DNA of 57,503 bases from an uncultured Bacteroidales bacterium (GTDB taxonomy: Bacteria; Bacteroidota; Bacteroidia; Bacteroidales; Lentimicrobiaceae), in the NCBI GenBank assembly GCA_937894795.1, contig CALCQV010000121.1, forward strand, positions 1-57,503, read 5' to 3'. Each line of letters opens with the position of its first letter. Position 1 is the stretch's first letter. The notes beneath the pieces are model-generated. The model made no database searches. It was not told the DNA's origin and saw only the letters and a program-made list of their open reading frames with translations. A program made the position numbers and the translations under genes. Below, in pieces: positions 43,727 through 53,274 of this stretch.

Positions 43727-45346
43727 ATGTATAATCACAAGAAAAGAACGATATACTTACCCATAATCTTTGCCCTGATTTTGATTATTGGCTTCTTGTT
43801 GGGCGCTACGCTTGTAAGAGTATCATCGGTCAATAAAAATATTTCACTGCTGCAAAACTTACAATCAAAAGATTATGATCCTGTAAATGATGTTATAGAT
43901 TATATTGTTCAGGATTATGTGGATTCAGTTGATGTGAATAAGCTACAGCAGTATGCTGTTGAAGGCATTTTAGAGAATCTGGATCCTCATTCACAATATA
44001 TACCGGCAGAGGAATTTAATGAAGTAAATGAGCCTCTGATGGGTAATTTTGATGGCATTGGGGTACAATTCAGAATAGAGCAGGATAGTGTATATATCAT
44101 CAACACTATACCGGGTGGCCCTTCAGAAAAGGTGGGTATAAGAGCGGGTGACAGAATTGTGAAAGTTGACGACAAACCAGTGGCCGGAGTGAAGATAGAT
44201 AACCGGGAAGTCATGAAATTATTAAAGGGGCCAAGAGGTACAAAAGTTAATGTAAAAATACACAGAAGAGGTGCTTCAAAACTATTAAGCTTCAATATTA
44301 CCCGCGATGTTATTCCTACGTATAGTATCGATATTTCTTTTATACCTGAGCCCGGAATAGGTTACATCAAGTTATCAAAGTTCTCTACCACTACTGCTGC
44401 TGAATTTACTGATGCACTTCTTTCGTTAAAGTCAAAGGGAATGAAGAAACTAGTTCTTGATTTGCGTGGCAATAGCGGAGGATTTCTTCAATCGGCCATA
44501 GATGTAGCTGACCATTTTCTTCCTGAAAAGGACCTGATAGTTTACACTGAAGGTTATAACAGATCGAAGGAAGTTGCCTATGCCACATCCAAGGGTCTAT
44601 TTGAAAAAGGAGATCTTGTAGTACTGGTTGATGAAGGTTCTGCTTCATCCAGTGAGATTGTTGCCGGTGCTTTGCAGGATAATGACCGGGCTAACATTAT
44701 TGGCAGAAGATCATTCGGAAAAGGGCTGGTTCAAGAGCAATTGTCATTGCCTGATGGTTCCGCTATCAGGTTAACTGTAGCCAAGTATTACACCCCAAGT
44801 GGAAGAAGTATACAAAAGCCTTATGTTAATGGTCATTCAGAAGAGTATGAAAGCGAACTGTTTGAACGTATGATGAAAGGTGAATACGAAAGCAAAGACA
44901 GTATAAAACTAAATGACTCAATAGAATACAGAACTAAAAGTGGTAAAATCGTCTATGGTGGGGGCGGTATCATGCCTGATATTTTCATACCTATTGAAAG
45001 GAATGAAAATTATAAGTATTATAATTCTGTCCTTAACAGGGGCATTATTCACCAGTTTACGTTTGAATATACCGACAAGTATAGGCCGGTACTTAATAAA
45101 TATACTGATTTCAGTGATTTTAATAAGCATTTTACAATTGATGCCAATCTTCTGAATGAGTTTCAAGCTTATGCAGAGAAGGAGGGTGTTGAAACTGACA
45201 GCAAGGGATTTGCTTTTGCTAAACCTGAACTTACAAATCTGATGAAGGCGCTAATAGCCAGAAATCTATTCGATGAACAGGGATTTTATCCAATCTATTT
45301 AAAGACAGACAAAACATTTAAAGAAGCTCTGAAAATCCTGAAATAA
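43727..45346 (+). CDS. C-terminal processing peptidase (S41) with PDZ domain
   Basis: 539 residues. One N-terminal membrane helix (YLPIIFALILIIGFLLGATLV, residues ~10-30) anchors it with the body in the periplasm. A helical segment with LDPHSQYIPAEEF (85-97) precedes a PDZ domain (about 105-190; GVQFRIEQDSVYII, AGDRIVKVDDKPV). The S41 core follows: GIGYIKLSKFS, LVLDLRGNSGG, the nucleophile S307 in EGSASSSEIVAGAL, and general base K332 in RRSFGKGLVQ; their 25-residue spacing equals that in D1 processing protease. Such Ser-Lys proteases trim or degrade envelope proteins from the C-terminus. A C-terminal extension of about 150 residues is present. Single gene, closed by a strong shared terminator. 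Confidence 0.95.
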   Translation: MYNHKKRTIYLPIIFALILIIGFLLGATLVRVSSVNKNISLLQNLQSKDYDPVNDVIDYIVQDYVDSVDVNKLQQYAVEGILENLDPHSQYIPAEEFNEVNEPLMGNFDGIGVQFRIEQDSVYIINTIPGGPSEKVGIRAGDRIVKVDDKPVAGVKIDNREVMKLLKGPRGTKVNVKIHRRGASKLLSFNITRDVIPTYSIDISFIPEPGIGYIKLSKFSTTTAAEFTDALLSLKSKGMKKLVLDLRGNSGGFLQSAIDVADHFLPEKDLIVYTEGYNRSKEVAYATSKGLFEKGDLVVLVDEGSASSSEIVAGALQDNDRANIIGRRSFGKGLVQEQLSLPDGSAIRLTVAKYYTPSGRSIQKPYVNGHSEEYESELFERMMKGEYESKDSIKLNDSIEYRTKSGKIVYGGGGIMPDIFIPIERNENYKYYNSVLNRGIIHQFTFEYTDKYRPVLNKYTDFSDFNKHFTIDANLLNEFQAYAEKEGVETDSKGFAFAKPELTNLMKALIARNLFDEQGFYPIYLKTDKTFKEALKILK

Positions 45347-45435
45347 TGTTCTGCCTGGAATGCTGGTGACAAAAATATTGGCAATCCTGCTCACTTAACA
45401 TATTGATTATTATATCAATAGTATAATATTAAAGA

Positions 45436-45469
45436 AAGAAAGAGGCGCCTGTTCAGGCGCCTCTTTCTT
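45436..45469. terminator. Bidirectional terminator between CTP protease gene and glmS
   Basis: 16-bp near-continuous palindromic stem (45436-45451 with 45454-45469) containing GAGGCGCC. Convergent genes flank it. On the minus strand it runs into TTTCTTTAATATT, and on the plus strand the stem itself ends in CTTTCTT. Confidence 0.9.
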
Positions 45470-45514
45470 AGAATGCTAAAATAGATTGTGTAATTATAAT
45501 AGTAATTTCAAGGT

Positions 45515-47353
45515 TTATTCCACGGTAACGCTTTTGGCAAGGTTGCGAGGTTGATCAACATTACAGCCTCTCATAACTGCAATATGATAGGAAAGCAACT
45601 GCAAAGGGATTGTTGCAATGAGTGGAACCAGCATCTCTTCAGTTTCAGGCACTTCAATGTAATGATCGGCAAGCTCTTTAACCGTTTCGTCACCTTCAGT
45701 TATAATAGCAATGATTTTTCCTTTTCTTGCCTTCACTTCCTGAATGTTGGATATCACTTTCTTATAAGTTCCCTTATTTGTGGCAATAATGACAACAGGC
45801 ATTTCCTCATCAATCAAAGCAATAGGCCCATGTTTCATTTCAGCAGCAGGATACCCTTCTGCATGAATATAAGATATCTCTTTCAATTTAAGAGCACCTT
45901 CCATTGCCACCGGATAATTATAACCTCTTCCTAGGTATAAAGCATTTCTTGAATCCTTGAAGATTTTAGCCAGTTCAATAATCTTATCATTAACAAGCAA
46001 TGTTTTCTCAACTTTTGACGGTATGGTATCAAGTTCAGTAATGAGCTGATGATATCTTGACTGTGAAATAGTACCCTTGGCCTCGGCAATCATTAGGGCC
46101 ATAAGAGTTAGTATTGTTACTTGTGAAGTGAAGGCTTTTGTGGATGCAACTCCAATTTCAGGTCCGGCATGGGTATAAGAGCCGGCATGGGTAGCCCGGG
46201 CGATAGAGGAACCCACAACATTACAAATTCCAATAATAGTAGCGCCTTTAGACTTGGCAAGTTCAATTGCGGCAAGTGTATCAGCTGTTTCGCCTGATTG
46301 CGAAATGGCAATAACTATATCATCTTCATAAATTATAGGATTCCGGTATCTAAACTCTGAAGCATATTCAATTTCAACAGGAATTCTGGTAAGTTCTTCA
46401 ATTAGATATTCACCCACTATCCCGGCATGCCATGAAGTTCCACAGGCAACAATAATGATGCGTTTGGCATTTACCATTTTCTGCTTGTATTCACTAATAC
46501 CGCCTAGTGAGACAACTCCTTTTTGTACTATGAGCCTTCCACGCATACTATCACGAATAGACTTAGGCTGTTCGTAGATCTCTTTAAGCATGAAATGCTC
46601 GAAACCTTCCTTTTCAAGAGCACTTAGGTTTATCTCCAGAGTTTGGATATAAGGTGTTTTTTCGATGTTCGAAATGGTCCTTATTTTAAAATCGCCATTT
46701 CTGTTTATTACTGCAATTTCCTCATCGTTTAAATAAACCACATCTCGCGTATATTCAACTATTGGTGTTGCATCAGACGCTACAAAAAATTCTTTTTCTC
46801 CAATCCCAATTACCAATGGACTGCCTTTTCTTGCAACAACCAACTTATCGGGTTCGTGCTTATTGATAATGACAATGGCATAAGCACCTACCACCTGGTT
46901 AAGTGCAATTTGCAGTGCTTCTTCCAGGGCAACGGATTCATTCAATTGAATATCTTCAATCAGATGAATTAATACTTCTGTATCAGTTTCGCTCTCAAAA
47001 ACATAGCCTCTTTTTAAAAGTTCTTGTTTTAGAGGAGCGTAGTTTTCAATAATACCATTATGAATGATTGCAAGGTTCTTGGAGTATGAGAAATGAGGAT
47101 GGGCATTCACATCATTCGGCTCACCATGTGTTGCCCACCTGGTATGGGCAATACCTATAGTTCCTGTAAGGTCTTTGCCCTTAACTGCTTCTTCAAGATC
47201 ATTTACCTTTCCATGAGTTTTATAAAGGTTCAACTCTGAGTTCAGGATGGCTACACCTGCACTGTCATATCCTCTATACTCGAGACGATGAAGGCCCTTT
47301 ATTAATATGGGATAAGCTTGTTTTGGTCCAATATATGCTACAATTCCACACAT
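45515..47353 (-). CDS. glmS: Glucosamine-fructose-6-phosphate aminotransferase (isomerizing)
   Basis: 612 residues, standard length. It makes glucosamine-6-phosphate from fructose-6-phosphate and glutamine, the first step toward UDP-GlcNAc for peptidoglycan and LPS. The N-terminal glutaminase domain begins MCGIVAYIG with Cys2 as nucleophile after Met removal, and has HTRWATHGEPN and HNGIIEN. Two SIS sugar-isomerase domains follow (ACGTSWHAG; SQSGETADTLAA; GRGYNYPVAMEGALKLKE), ending in the typical PRNLAKSVTVE. No glmS ribozyme is seen upstream, as expected outside Firmicutes. A box TACTTTCG (one mismatch) at 47390-47397 on the minus strand may be its promoter; it could also be read through from the DUF4270 gene 109 bases upstream. 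Confidence 0.97.
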   Translation of the reverse strand: MCGIVAYIGPKQAYPILIKGLHRLEYRGYDSAGVAILNSELNLYKTHGKVNDLEEAVKGKDLTGTIGIAHTRWATHGEPNDVNAHPHFSYSKNLAIIHNGIIENYAPLKQELLKRGYVFESETDTEVLIHLIEDIQLNESVALEEALQIALNQVVGAYAIVIINKHEPDKLVVARKGSPLVIGIGEKEFFVASDATPIVEYTRDVVYLNDEEIAVINRNGDFKIRTISNIEKTPYIQTLEINLSALEKEGFEHFMLKEIYEQPKSIRDSMRGRLIVQKGVVSLGGISEYKQKMVNAKRIIIVACGTSWHAGIVGEYLIEELTRIPVEIEYASEFRYRNPIIYEDDIVIAISQSGETADTLAAIELAKSKGATIIGICNVVGSSIARATHAGSYTHAGPEIGVASTKAFTSQVTILTLMALMIAEAKGTISQSRYHQLITELDTIPSKVEKTLLVNDKIIELAKIFKDSRNALYLGRGYNYPVAMEGALKLKEISYIHAEGYPAAEMKHGPIALIDEEMPVVIIATNKGTYKKVISNIQEVKARKGKIIAIITEGDETVKELADHYIEVPETEEMLVPLIATIPLQLLSYHIAVMRGCNVDQPRNLAKSVTVE

Positions 47354-47462
47354 TTTATGTTGTATTTAGTTACCAAACAATCAGGACTGCGAAAGTATTC
47401 TATAAATCCCTTATATTTTAGGTAATAGATAAAATAAGATAAATGTTCTATAAATATTCAGA

Positions 47463-48794
47463 TTACTCTATAGGAGTATAATAAATAAGTAATCGCATCC
47501 TCTTTGGTCCCGCTTCAGTGCCTTTTAAAACGGCACGGTTGCTGCTTAATGAGCTGCCGGCTCCTATAATATATAAAGGATCATCAGGTTCCTCAGGATG
47601 TAGTAACCGATTTTGGACATACTTGGTAATACGGATTCTATACCTGCTATTTGTCACTGCGATACCATTAATATAAGAGGAACCCTCACTTTCATCAGGT
47701 AAAACATGATATGCAGTATCATAAGTTCGTATACCTATTAAAGATGGCATAGGGTAGAGCTCATCCGGATTATCATTTTCAAGTATTAATGCCGCTTCAT
47801 GTACTGCAATTTTTTTATTGGCCAACGACTCCAGGAATGGGAATTCCAGTTTTATTTTTACCCCTCCCATGGATTGCAGAAAAAGTTTTTCTTTACCGGA
47901 ATCAGGATTACCTGAAAATTGATCAAGCAGTAAAGGATTAGCACCGGTATAATCAAAATGGTTATAATGATTAAACTTAATGCAGTTGGAATTAATTAGA
48001 AACTCCTCTGTTAATGTATCAGTTGAATTATGGTAATAGAGGGTAATTTTTGATTGTGAATGATTTAGGTCAAGATACATTATAGCTCCTGAACCTGGAG
48101 TAGTGGCATCTTCAGATGTTAAGTACAACCCTTTAAAGACCTTGGTAAAGACCTTGTTTTCGGCTAAGGTAGCACTTTCGGCATTGATGATCTTATTTGC
48201 AAACTCTTGAGAAAGAGCGATTCTCATGTGAGGAAGAATCCTTACACCATCAACGGAATCAACAAGCCATGTGTTTGGAACAAAACTCGCTTGTCCTATT
48301 ATCTGAGATTGTACAGGTAGTGTACTAACATGATAATATAGTTTGTGCTGGCTTAATGTATCGACAAGCTCATGAATGCGAATATTCTGCGTTGATAAAG
48401 TGTCACCATATATTCCTTTATATGGAATAGTAAGGATGATAGAATCGGCAACCGGATTAGTGCCAAAGCTTACATTTATTGAAGAAAGCCGGAATTGAGT
48501 ATAAATAGAAGCAGTTGTTACCCCAAACTCAGGATCTGAAACAGAACCCAGAAGGTTAGTGGTCATAACATCCGTACGGAGCGAATCCTCCATCACTGAA
48601 TAAGCAATGATGGTGGTTGTGTCAATAAATTCATGACTAAGGAGATCACTTTCAGGAATCAGGTCAAGGCCCAAAAGATCAGGTTCTTTTTTGCATGAAC
48701 CGAGGATAGTGATTAGGGAGATAAAAACAACTAGCCTTGTTAAATAATACTGGCGCACGGTTTGGGTTTTTGGATTTTTATAAAAGTGGTGCAA
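47463..48794 (-). CDS. DUF4270 family lipoprotein
   Basis: 443 residues with a late lipobox (ITILGSC, Cys34) after a charged N-terminal extension of about 20 residues. It belongs to DUF4270: KKEPDLLGLDLIPESD follows the lipidated cysteine, then DTTTIIAYSVMEDSLRTD, NLLGSVSDPEFG and the alternating beta strands expected of a surface or periplasmic beta protein. The family is confined to Bacteroidota and has no known activity. It is 8 bases downstream of the GT5-like gene, a pairing typical of Bacteroidales genomes and probably one transcript; glmS comes next on the same strand. Confidence 0.88.
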   Translation of the reverse strand: MHHFYKNPKTQTVRQYYLTRLVVFISLITILGSCKKEPDLLGLDLIPESDLLSHEFIDTTTIIAYSVMEDSLRTDVMTTNLLGSVSDPEFGVTTASIYTQFRLSSINVSFGTNPVADSIILTIPYKGIYGDTLSTQNIRIHELVDTLSQHKLYYHVSTLPVQSQIIGQASFVPNTWLVDSVDGVRILPHMRIALSQEFANKIINAESATLAENKVFTKVFKGLYLTSEDATTPGSGAIMYLDLNHSQSKITLYYHNSTDTLTEEFLINSNCIKFNHYNHFDYTGANPLLLDQFSGNPDSGKEKLFLQSMGGVKIKLEFPFLESLANKKIAVHEAALILENDNPDELYPMPSLIGIRTYDTAYHVLPDESEGSSYINGIAVTNSRYRIRITKYVQNRLLHPEEPDDPLYIIGAGSSLSSNRAVLKGTEAGPKRMRLLIYYTPIE

Positions 48795-48802
48795 GTTAAC
48801 CG

Positions 48803-49627
48803 TTAATCATTAGCTGTTACAGGAGAAGCCAGGACTTTATCATAAAAATTGTTATAAACGTCGATAAAGTTATTCGTCTGGAACGGCAATACTAATTTCC
48901 CATTTGAGTTGGCATATTCAACCAATTGTGGATTTACATTCTCGCTCCCAATAATTATACCTTCAGAGAAATCAATTGCTGACATCATCATATTAGTATA
49001 AGTTGGGGTTTTAAAGTGTTTGAGGTCTTTAGTGGCAATGCCATCAAGCTTTATTTTATTAGCGAAATCCTTATTTAATGATTCTTCGAAATCATCATCA
49101 TAAAGTGATGTTATTATCTTAGTTTCAGAAAATAATGGATTTTCCCTGAAAGCACGTTTGATATATATTGGAATTAAACTGGTCATCCATCCATGGCAAT
49201 GGACCAGATCAGGAGACCACCCTAATTTTTTAACAGTTTCAATAACACCTCTTGAAAAGAAAATGGCCCTTTCCTCATTGTCTTTGAAAAACTTATTGTT
49301 TTTATCCCTGAACATTGATTTTCGCTGGAAATAGTCATCATTATCAATGAAGTATATCTGCATACGTGCAGACTGGATAGAGGCTACTTTAATAATTAAT
49401 GGATGATCAGTATCATCAATAATCAAGTTCATCCCAGATAGACGGATTACCTCATGCAGTTGATTCCTACGTTCATTGATGTGGCCAAACCGTGGCATGA
49501 AAGTTCTTATTTCACGTCCCTTTTCTTGTATACCTTGGGGAAGATGACGACCTATAGTGCCCATTTGGCTGTCTTTCAAATAAGGTACTATTTCCTGAGA
49601 TACAAAAAGTATCCTCGTTTTTTCCAT
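48803..49627 (-). CDS. Truncated glycogen/starch synthase-like (GT5 N-terminal domain) protein
   Basis: 274 residues from ATG 49627; an earlier in-frame codon 13 triplets upstream lies across the promoter box and is rejected. It matches only the N-terminal Rossmann domain of glycogen synthase: RILFVSQEIVPYLK (5-18), RTFMPRFGHI (41-50), PDLVHCHGWMTSLIP, and an insertion ending SEGIIIGSENV. The substrate loop KTGGL of true synthases is KDSQM here (residues 18-22), and the whole C-terminal nucleotide-sugar domain is missing, although the gene ends cleanly 8 bases before its partner. It is therefore unlikely to be a working glycogen synthase by itself. This short form is common in Bacteroidales; function unknown. 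Confidence 0.82.
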   Translation of the reverse strand: MEKTRILFVSQEIVPYLKDSQMGTIGRHLPQGIQEKGREIRTFMPRFGHINERRNQLHEVIRLSGMNLIIDDTDHPLIIKVASIQSARMQIYFIDNDDYFQRKSMFRDKNNKFFKDNEERAIFFSRGVIETVKKLGWSPDLVHCHGWMTSLIPIYIKRAFRENPLFSETKIITSLYDDDFEESLNKDFANKIKLDGIATKDLKHFKTPTYTNMMMSAIDFSEGIIIGSENVNPQLVEYANSNGKLVLPFQTNNFIDVYNNFYDKVLASPVTAND

Positions 49628-49654
49628 GATTTTCCCTTTCTTTCTTTCGAAATG

Positions 49655-49662
49655 CAAAATTA
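49655..49662 (-). promoter_or_regulatory. Promoter -7 box for GT5-like / DUF4270 genes
   Basis: TAATTTTG on the minus strand, 28 bases before ATG 49627, matches TAnnTTTG. The leader after it contains AGGGAAA, a possible weak ribosome site. Confidence 0.5.
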
Positions 49663-49977
49663 ACAAATTTTTGCCAAACTTTTATCCTTTACATTTATAC
49701 ATTTGTTAATCAGCACTCAACAAATTCTATCCAACCATTCTGTAAATAAAACAGATGTTTTGAAGCACCTGCCTTATTAACTTATCATCTCATCATTTAT
49801 TATATGCATAATAAACGAAGCATAACTATATGAATTAGTTACGACTCAAGATTGTATATAACGATAACCGAAAGGGTAGCTCATTATTTGGAACGATTCT
49901 AAGTTAAAAGGCTGATAATGTTTCGTTAAGAGAGAAATTTGTGGCAGAAAAATAAATAGTATCAAAACAAATAATCA
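49663..49977. other. Intergenic stretch without recognisable gene
   Basis: A/T-rich divergent spacer between the GT5-like gene and the iron-sulfur flavoprotein gene. No ORF with coding character, RNA gene, strong hairpin or repeat was seen. The flanks hold opposed -7 boxes; the length (over 300 bases between boxes) leaves room for a regulator site that I cannot identify. Confidence 0.5.
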
Positions 49978-49985
49978 TAAATTTG
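49978..49985 (+). promoter_or_regulatory. Promoter -7 box for the iron-sulfur flavoprotein gene
   Basis: TAAATTTG matches TAnnTTTG and ends 55 bases before ATG 50041; the leader is A/C-rich with no Shine-Dalgarno, typical for this phylum. No -33 TTG at normal spacing. Confidence 0.5.
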
Positions 49986-50040
49986 CCCAGCCTAAAGAAG
50001 CTTGTTAAACAACTTTAAAACAACAACAATCATCAAATAA

Positions 50041-53000
50041 ATGAATAAGATAAACTCTCACCCGATACTGGAAATTCCAACTGCAGAAGAAGTTTCCTTT
50101 TTATTTAACGGTAATGTTATAAAAGGTGAAAAAGGCTTCACAATTGCTGCTGCGCTTCATCAAGCAGGTTATCCCATACATAGCCATAGTTTACAAAACA
50201 GAGAAAGAAGTCTTGAATGTGGAATAGGCAAGTGTGGCGCCTGTGAAATGATGGTGGACGGCCAGATTAAAAGAATATGCATCACCCAGGTAGATGGAGT
50301 GAAACAAGTAAGTGAAATACCTCACGACTTTGCACCGGTAATTTCTAAGGTTGAGAACGAAGATCCAATAAAGGTTTTCAGAACCGAAGTGGTAATAATA
50401 GGAGCAGGCCCTGCAGGATTAGCAGCACGTGAAGAGTTGAATAAGCAGGGAGTTGACAACATTGTTTTAGATAACAATTCCCATATTGGCGGTCAGTTCC
50501 TGATGCAGACGCACCAGTTTTTCTTCTTTGAGAAAGAAAAGAAGTTTGGTGGAATGAGAGGCTTTGACATTGCACAAACATTAGCAGGTGATGATCATTC
50601 AGGTATCTTCCTGAACAGCACTGTTTGGGATGTTCTTGAAGGGAAAAGAATTGCTGTAAAGAATATCAAAACCAATGAGATATATTATGTAGAAGCAGAG
50701 TACATGGTGGTTGCCACCGGAGCTGTTCCTTTCATGCCTGCATTTGAAAATGATGATTTGCCGGGAGTATATACGGCAGCTGTTGTCCAAAAGATGATGA
50801 ATACTGAATTCACCCTTTTAGGCAAGAACATCCTAACAGTGGGTGCTGGTAATATTGGGTACCTGACTTCATATCAGTTGATGCAAGCCGGTGCCAGAGT
50901 TAAGGCAATCATTGAAGCACAACCTTTTGAAGGTGGTTTTCCTGTTCAGGCAAACAGGGTTAGGAGACTTGGTATACCAATCATGCTTTCACATATCTTG
51001 CTAAAAGCTATTCCTAACGAAAATCATGATGGGATTATCGGTGCTGTTATTGCCAAATGCGAAAATTTCAAACCTATTCCCGGTACTGAAACAGTAATTG
51101 ATGGTATAGATGCTATAAATATTTGTACAGGTTTGGTGCCTGATGATCAACTTATTATCAAGGGAAATGAAATATTTGGACGTCATTGTTTTGGTGCAGG
51201 CGATGCAATAAGAATTGGTGAAGGCACTAGTGCAGTTTTAAGAGGTAGGCAAGTTGCTTTTGAAATACTGCAGGAAATGGGCAAGCGCTTTAACTACGAC
51301 GAATATCTAAATGTTTCAAAAGAATATATTGATTCCCAACAGCATCCTAAGCGCATTATTGAAAAACCTTATATGCCCACAGAAGAGCGTATTAATGGTA
51401 AGCCCTTTGTTCAAATAGATTGCTTATATGGTTTTGCCTGTAATCCTTGTGAATTCTCCTGTACGCATGGTGCAATTACTAAAACCTCAACGAGCACAGT
51501 CCCTCAAATTGATTTTGATAAGTGTATAGGATGTATGGATTGTGTATATCAGTGTCCTGGATTGGCAATTTTTGGTTACCACGTGAAAAAGGATTGGCTA
51601 TTCCTACCTATCGAATATCATGCAGAGGAGCAGTCAGAAGTTTATTTGGTAGATAATAATGGAGAAATTTTAGGTAATGGAATAATTGAGAAAATCCTAA
51701 AGAAACCGAATAAAACAAATATTGCCAGAGTAAAATCTCTTGATATTCATGATGGTGAGCTGATTAAAGTCAGAGGTTTTATTGTAAAGGAGAACTATCC
51801 TGAACCGGTTGAAACCCATTCAATTGATTACGATGAATCGCAAAAGATGTATATCTGTCATTGTGATGATGTTACATTGGATGAAATAGTAGAAACAATA
51901 GGAGATCGCAAGTTTATTTCGGTAGACGAAGTTAAACATACTACCCGTTTGGGTATGGGTGCTTGCCGTGGTAAACGTTGTATCAGAAGGTTAAAGCAAA
52001 CTCTTTCAGGTCATGGGATTACAATAGTGGGAGACGCTACTCCCCGTGGTCCATTATCTAACCAATTGACAATGGGAGAATTGTATCCGCACCAAAAGCA
52101 TGAACAGATTTATATTAATTCAAATAAAACAGCCAGAACCCGGATTGATGTAGAATCACTTGTTTGTGGTGGAGGTATGGCCGGTTCATCGCTCTTCAGA
52201 TATTTGGCTGAGGCTGGGCTTAAACCTGTTTTAGTTAATGCTGACAGAGGCTCATCATGGCGGAATATTGCTGGTGGCCGACCTGCATTCAGCTTGCCCG
52301 AAATAGCTGATATTGCAATGAAGAATCTTGAAATTTTCAAGGATTTGCAGAAAATTTCAAATATTAATTACAGACAAACCAACTATGTAAACTTCGCACA
52401 TGATGAGCAGGTATTACAAGCACTGGAGAACTCCAAAGCCTGGTCAGATGCTTATATGGTTGAACCCAAGGATTTCAGCAAACATATTTCATCGCATATT
52501 AACCCTAATCTAAAAACTTATTTGGGTGCGTTGATAACTCGCGACTGCTGGCAAGCAACTCCCGGTTTGGTGTTGGATCTTATTCGGCGCATAGGCTTGG
52601 ATAAAGGTGGCTTGATCAAAGAAGATTGCCATGTAATAGATGTACGAAAAGAGGGAAGTGAATATATAGTACTGGTGCAGGATCACGATAGTAATTATAT
52701 TGAATATCACACCAGTATATTTATTAATGCTTTAGGTGCTGAAGCAGGTAAGTTTGCCAGTAAACTAGGTCTGGAAACCGGCTTATATCCCGTGAAACAT
52801 CAGGCATTCATTACCAGAAGATTGCCGTATTTAGGTGTGAATGGTAATCCTCTTGATATGATTATCGACAGGCGGAAGTTTAAAGGATTTGTTGCTGTTT
52901 ATGGTCAGCAATTGGCTGAAACAGGTCAGGTTATTGGGTGTGCTTCACCGGCCGTAGATCCATTAGAGGCAGGCAAAAACCTGAAGATTAACTCAAAACA

Positions 53001-53274
53001 GTTTCTTGAAATTGTATCAGAAGTATTTGTTGATTGGTTCCCATCTCTTTCTTCTGTTGGTTTTCAGGCTGTTTGGGCCGGATATTATGTTGAGCCGAGA
53101 ATGATTGTAGATACTGAAAATGGATTGTTAGTAGGCTTACGCGGTCAGGGTTTCATGTTAGGTCAGTATCTTGCAAAACTTTATGTTGATAAGCTTCTTG
53201 GTAGAGAGGTTCCCGGTTATATGGATCGTTTGAAATTATCAGGGGACGGTCTACCTGAAAAGGCTTTCAAGTAG
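50041..53274 (+). CDS. Fused multi-cluster iron-sulfur flavoprotein oxidoreductase (HcnABC / opine oxidase / proline dehydrogenase type)
   Basis: 1077 residues with five modules in one chain. (1) About 14-95: plant-type [2Fe-2S] domain, cysteines C60, C65, C68, C80, like HcnA/SoxD-type small subunits. (2) About 115-440: two-dinucleotide-domain NAD/FAD disulfide-oxidoreductase fold, GAGPAG at 121-126 and GAGNIG at 268-273, like HcnB. (3) About 457-515: two [4Fe-4S] sites, C461/C467/C470/C474 and C495/C498/C501/C505, then a small beta domain. (4) About 603-660: BFD-like [2Fe-2S], C606, C608, C642, C647. (5) About 702-1065: DAO-type amine/imino-acid oxidase, GGGMAG at 710-715, like HcnC. Homologous complexes oxidise glycine, sarcosine, opines, proline or hydroxyproline. 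Substrate and electron acceptor are unknown. No signal peptide. It stands alone, so every subunit needed appears to be in this one protein. Confidence 0.9.
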   Translation: MNKINSHPILEIPTAEEVSFLFNGNVIKGEKGFTIAAALHQAGYPIHSHSLQNRERSLECGIGKCGACEMMVDGQIKRICITQVDGVKQVSEIPHDFAPVISKVENEDPIKVFRTEVVIIGAGPAGLAAREELNKQGVDNIVLDNNSHIGGQFLMQTHQFFFFEKEKKFGGMRGFDIAQTLAGDDHSGIFLNSTVWDVLEGKRIAVKNIKTNEIYYVEAEYMVVATGAVPFMPAFENDDLPGVYTAAVVQKMMNTEFTLLGKNILTVGAGNIGYLTSYQLMQAGARVKAIIEAQPFEGGFPVQANRVRRLGIPIMLSHILLKAIPNENHDGIIGAVIAKCENFKPIPGTETVIDGIDAINICTGLVPDDQLIIKGNEIFGRHCFGAGDAIRIGEGTSAVLRGRQVAFEILQEMGKRFNYDEYLNVSKEYIDSQQHPKRIIEKPYMPTEERINGKPFVQIDCLYGFACNPCEFSCTHGAITKTSTSTVPQIDFDKCIGCMDCVYQCPGLAIFGYHVKKDWLFLPIEYHAEEQSEVYLVDNNGEILGNGIIEKILKKPNKTNIARVKSLDIHDGELIKVRGFIVKENYPEPVETHSIDYDESQKMYICHCDDVTLDEIVETIGDRKFISVDEVKHTTRLGMGACRGKRCIRRLKQTLSGHGITIVGDATPRGPLSNQLTMGELYPHQKHEQIYINSNKTARTRIDVESLVCGGGMAGSSLFRYLAEAGLKPVLVNADRGSSWRNIAGGRPAFSLPEIADIAMKNLEIFKDLQKISNINYRQTNYVNFAHDEQVLQALENSKAWSDAYMVEPKDFSKHISSHINPNLKTYLGALITRDCWQATPGLVLDLIRRIGLDKGGLIKEDCHVIDVRKEGSEYIVLVQDHDSNYIEYHTSIFINALGAEAGKFASKLGLETGLYPVKHQAFITRRLPYLGVNGNPLDMIIDRRKFKGFVAVYGQQLAETGQVIGCASPAVDPLEAGKNLKINSKQFLEIVSEVFVDWFPSLSSVGFQAVWAGYYVEPRMIVDTENGLLVGLRGQGFMLGQYLAKLYVDKLLGREVPGYMDRLKLSGDGLPEKAFK

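Noticed and set aside
47354..47462. glmS ribozyme upstream of glmS
   Set aside because: No conserved ribozyme core; the region is short, A/T-rich and contains only a promoter-like box.
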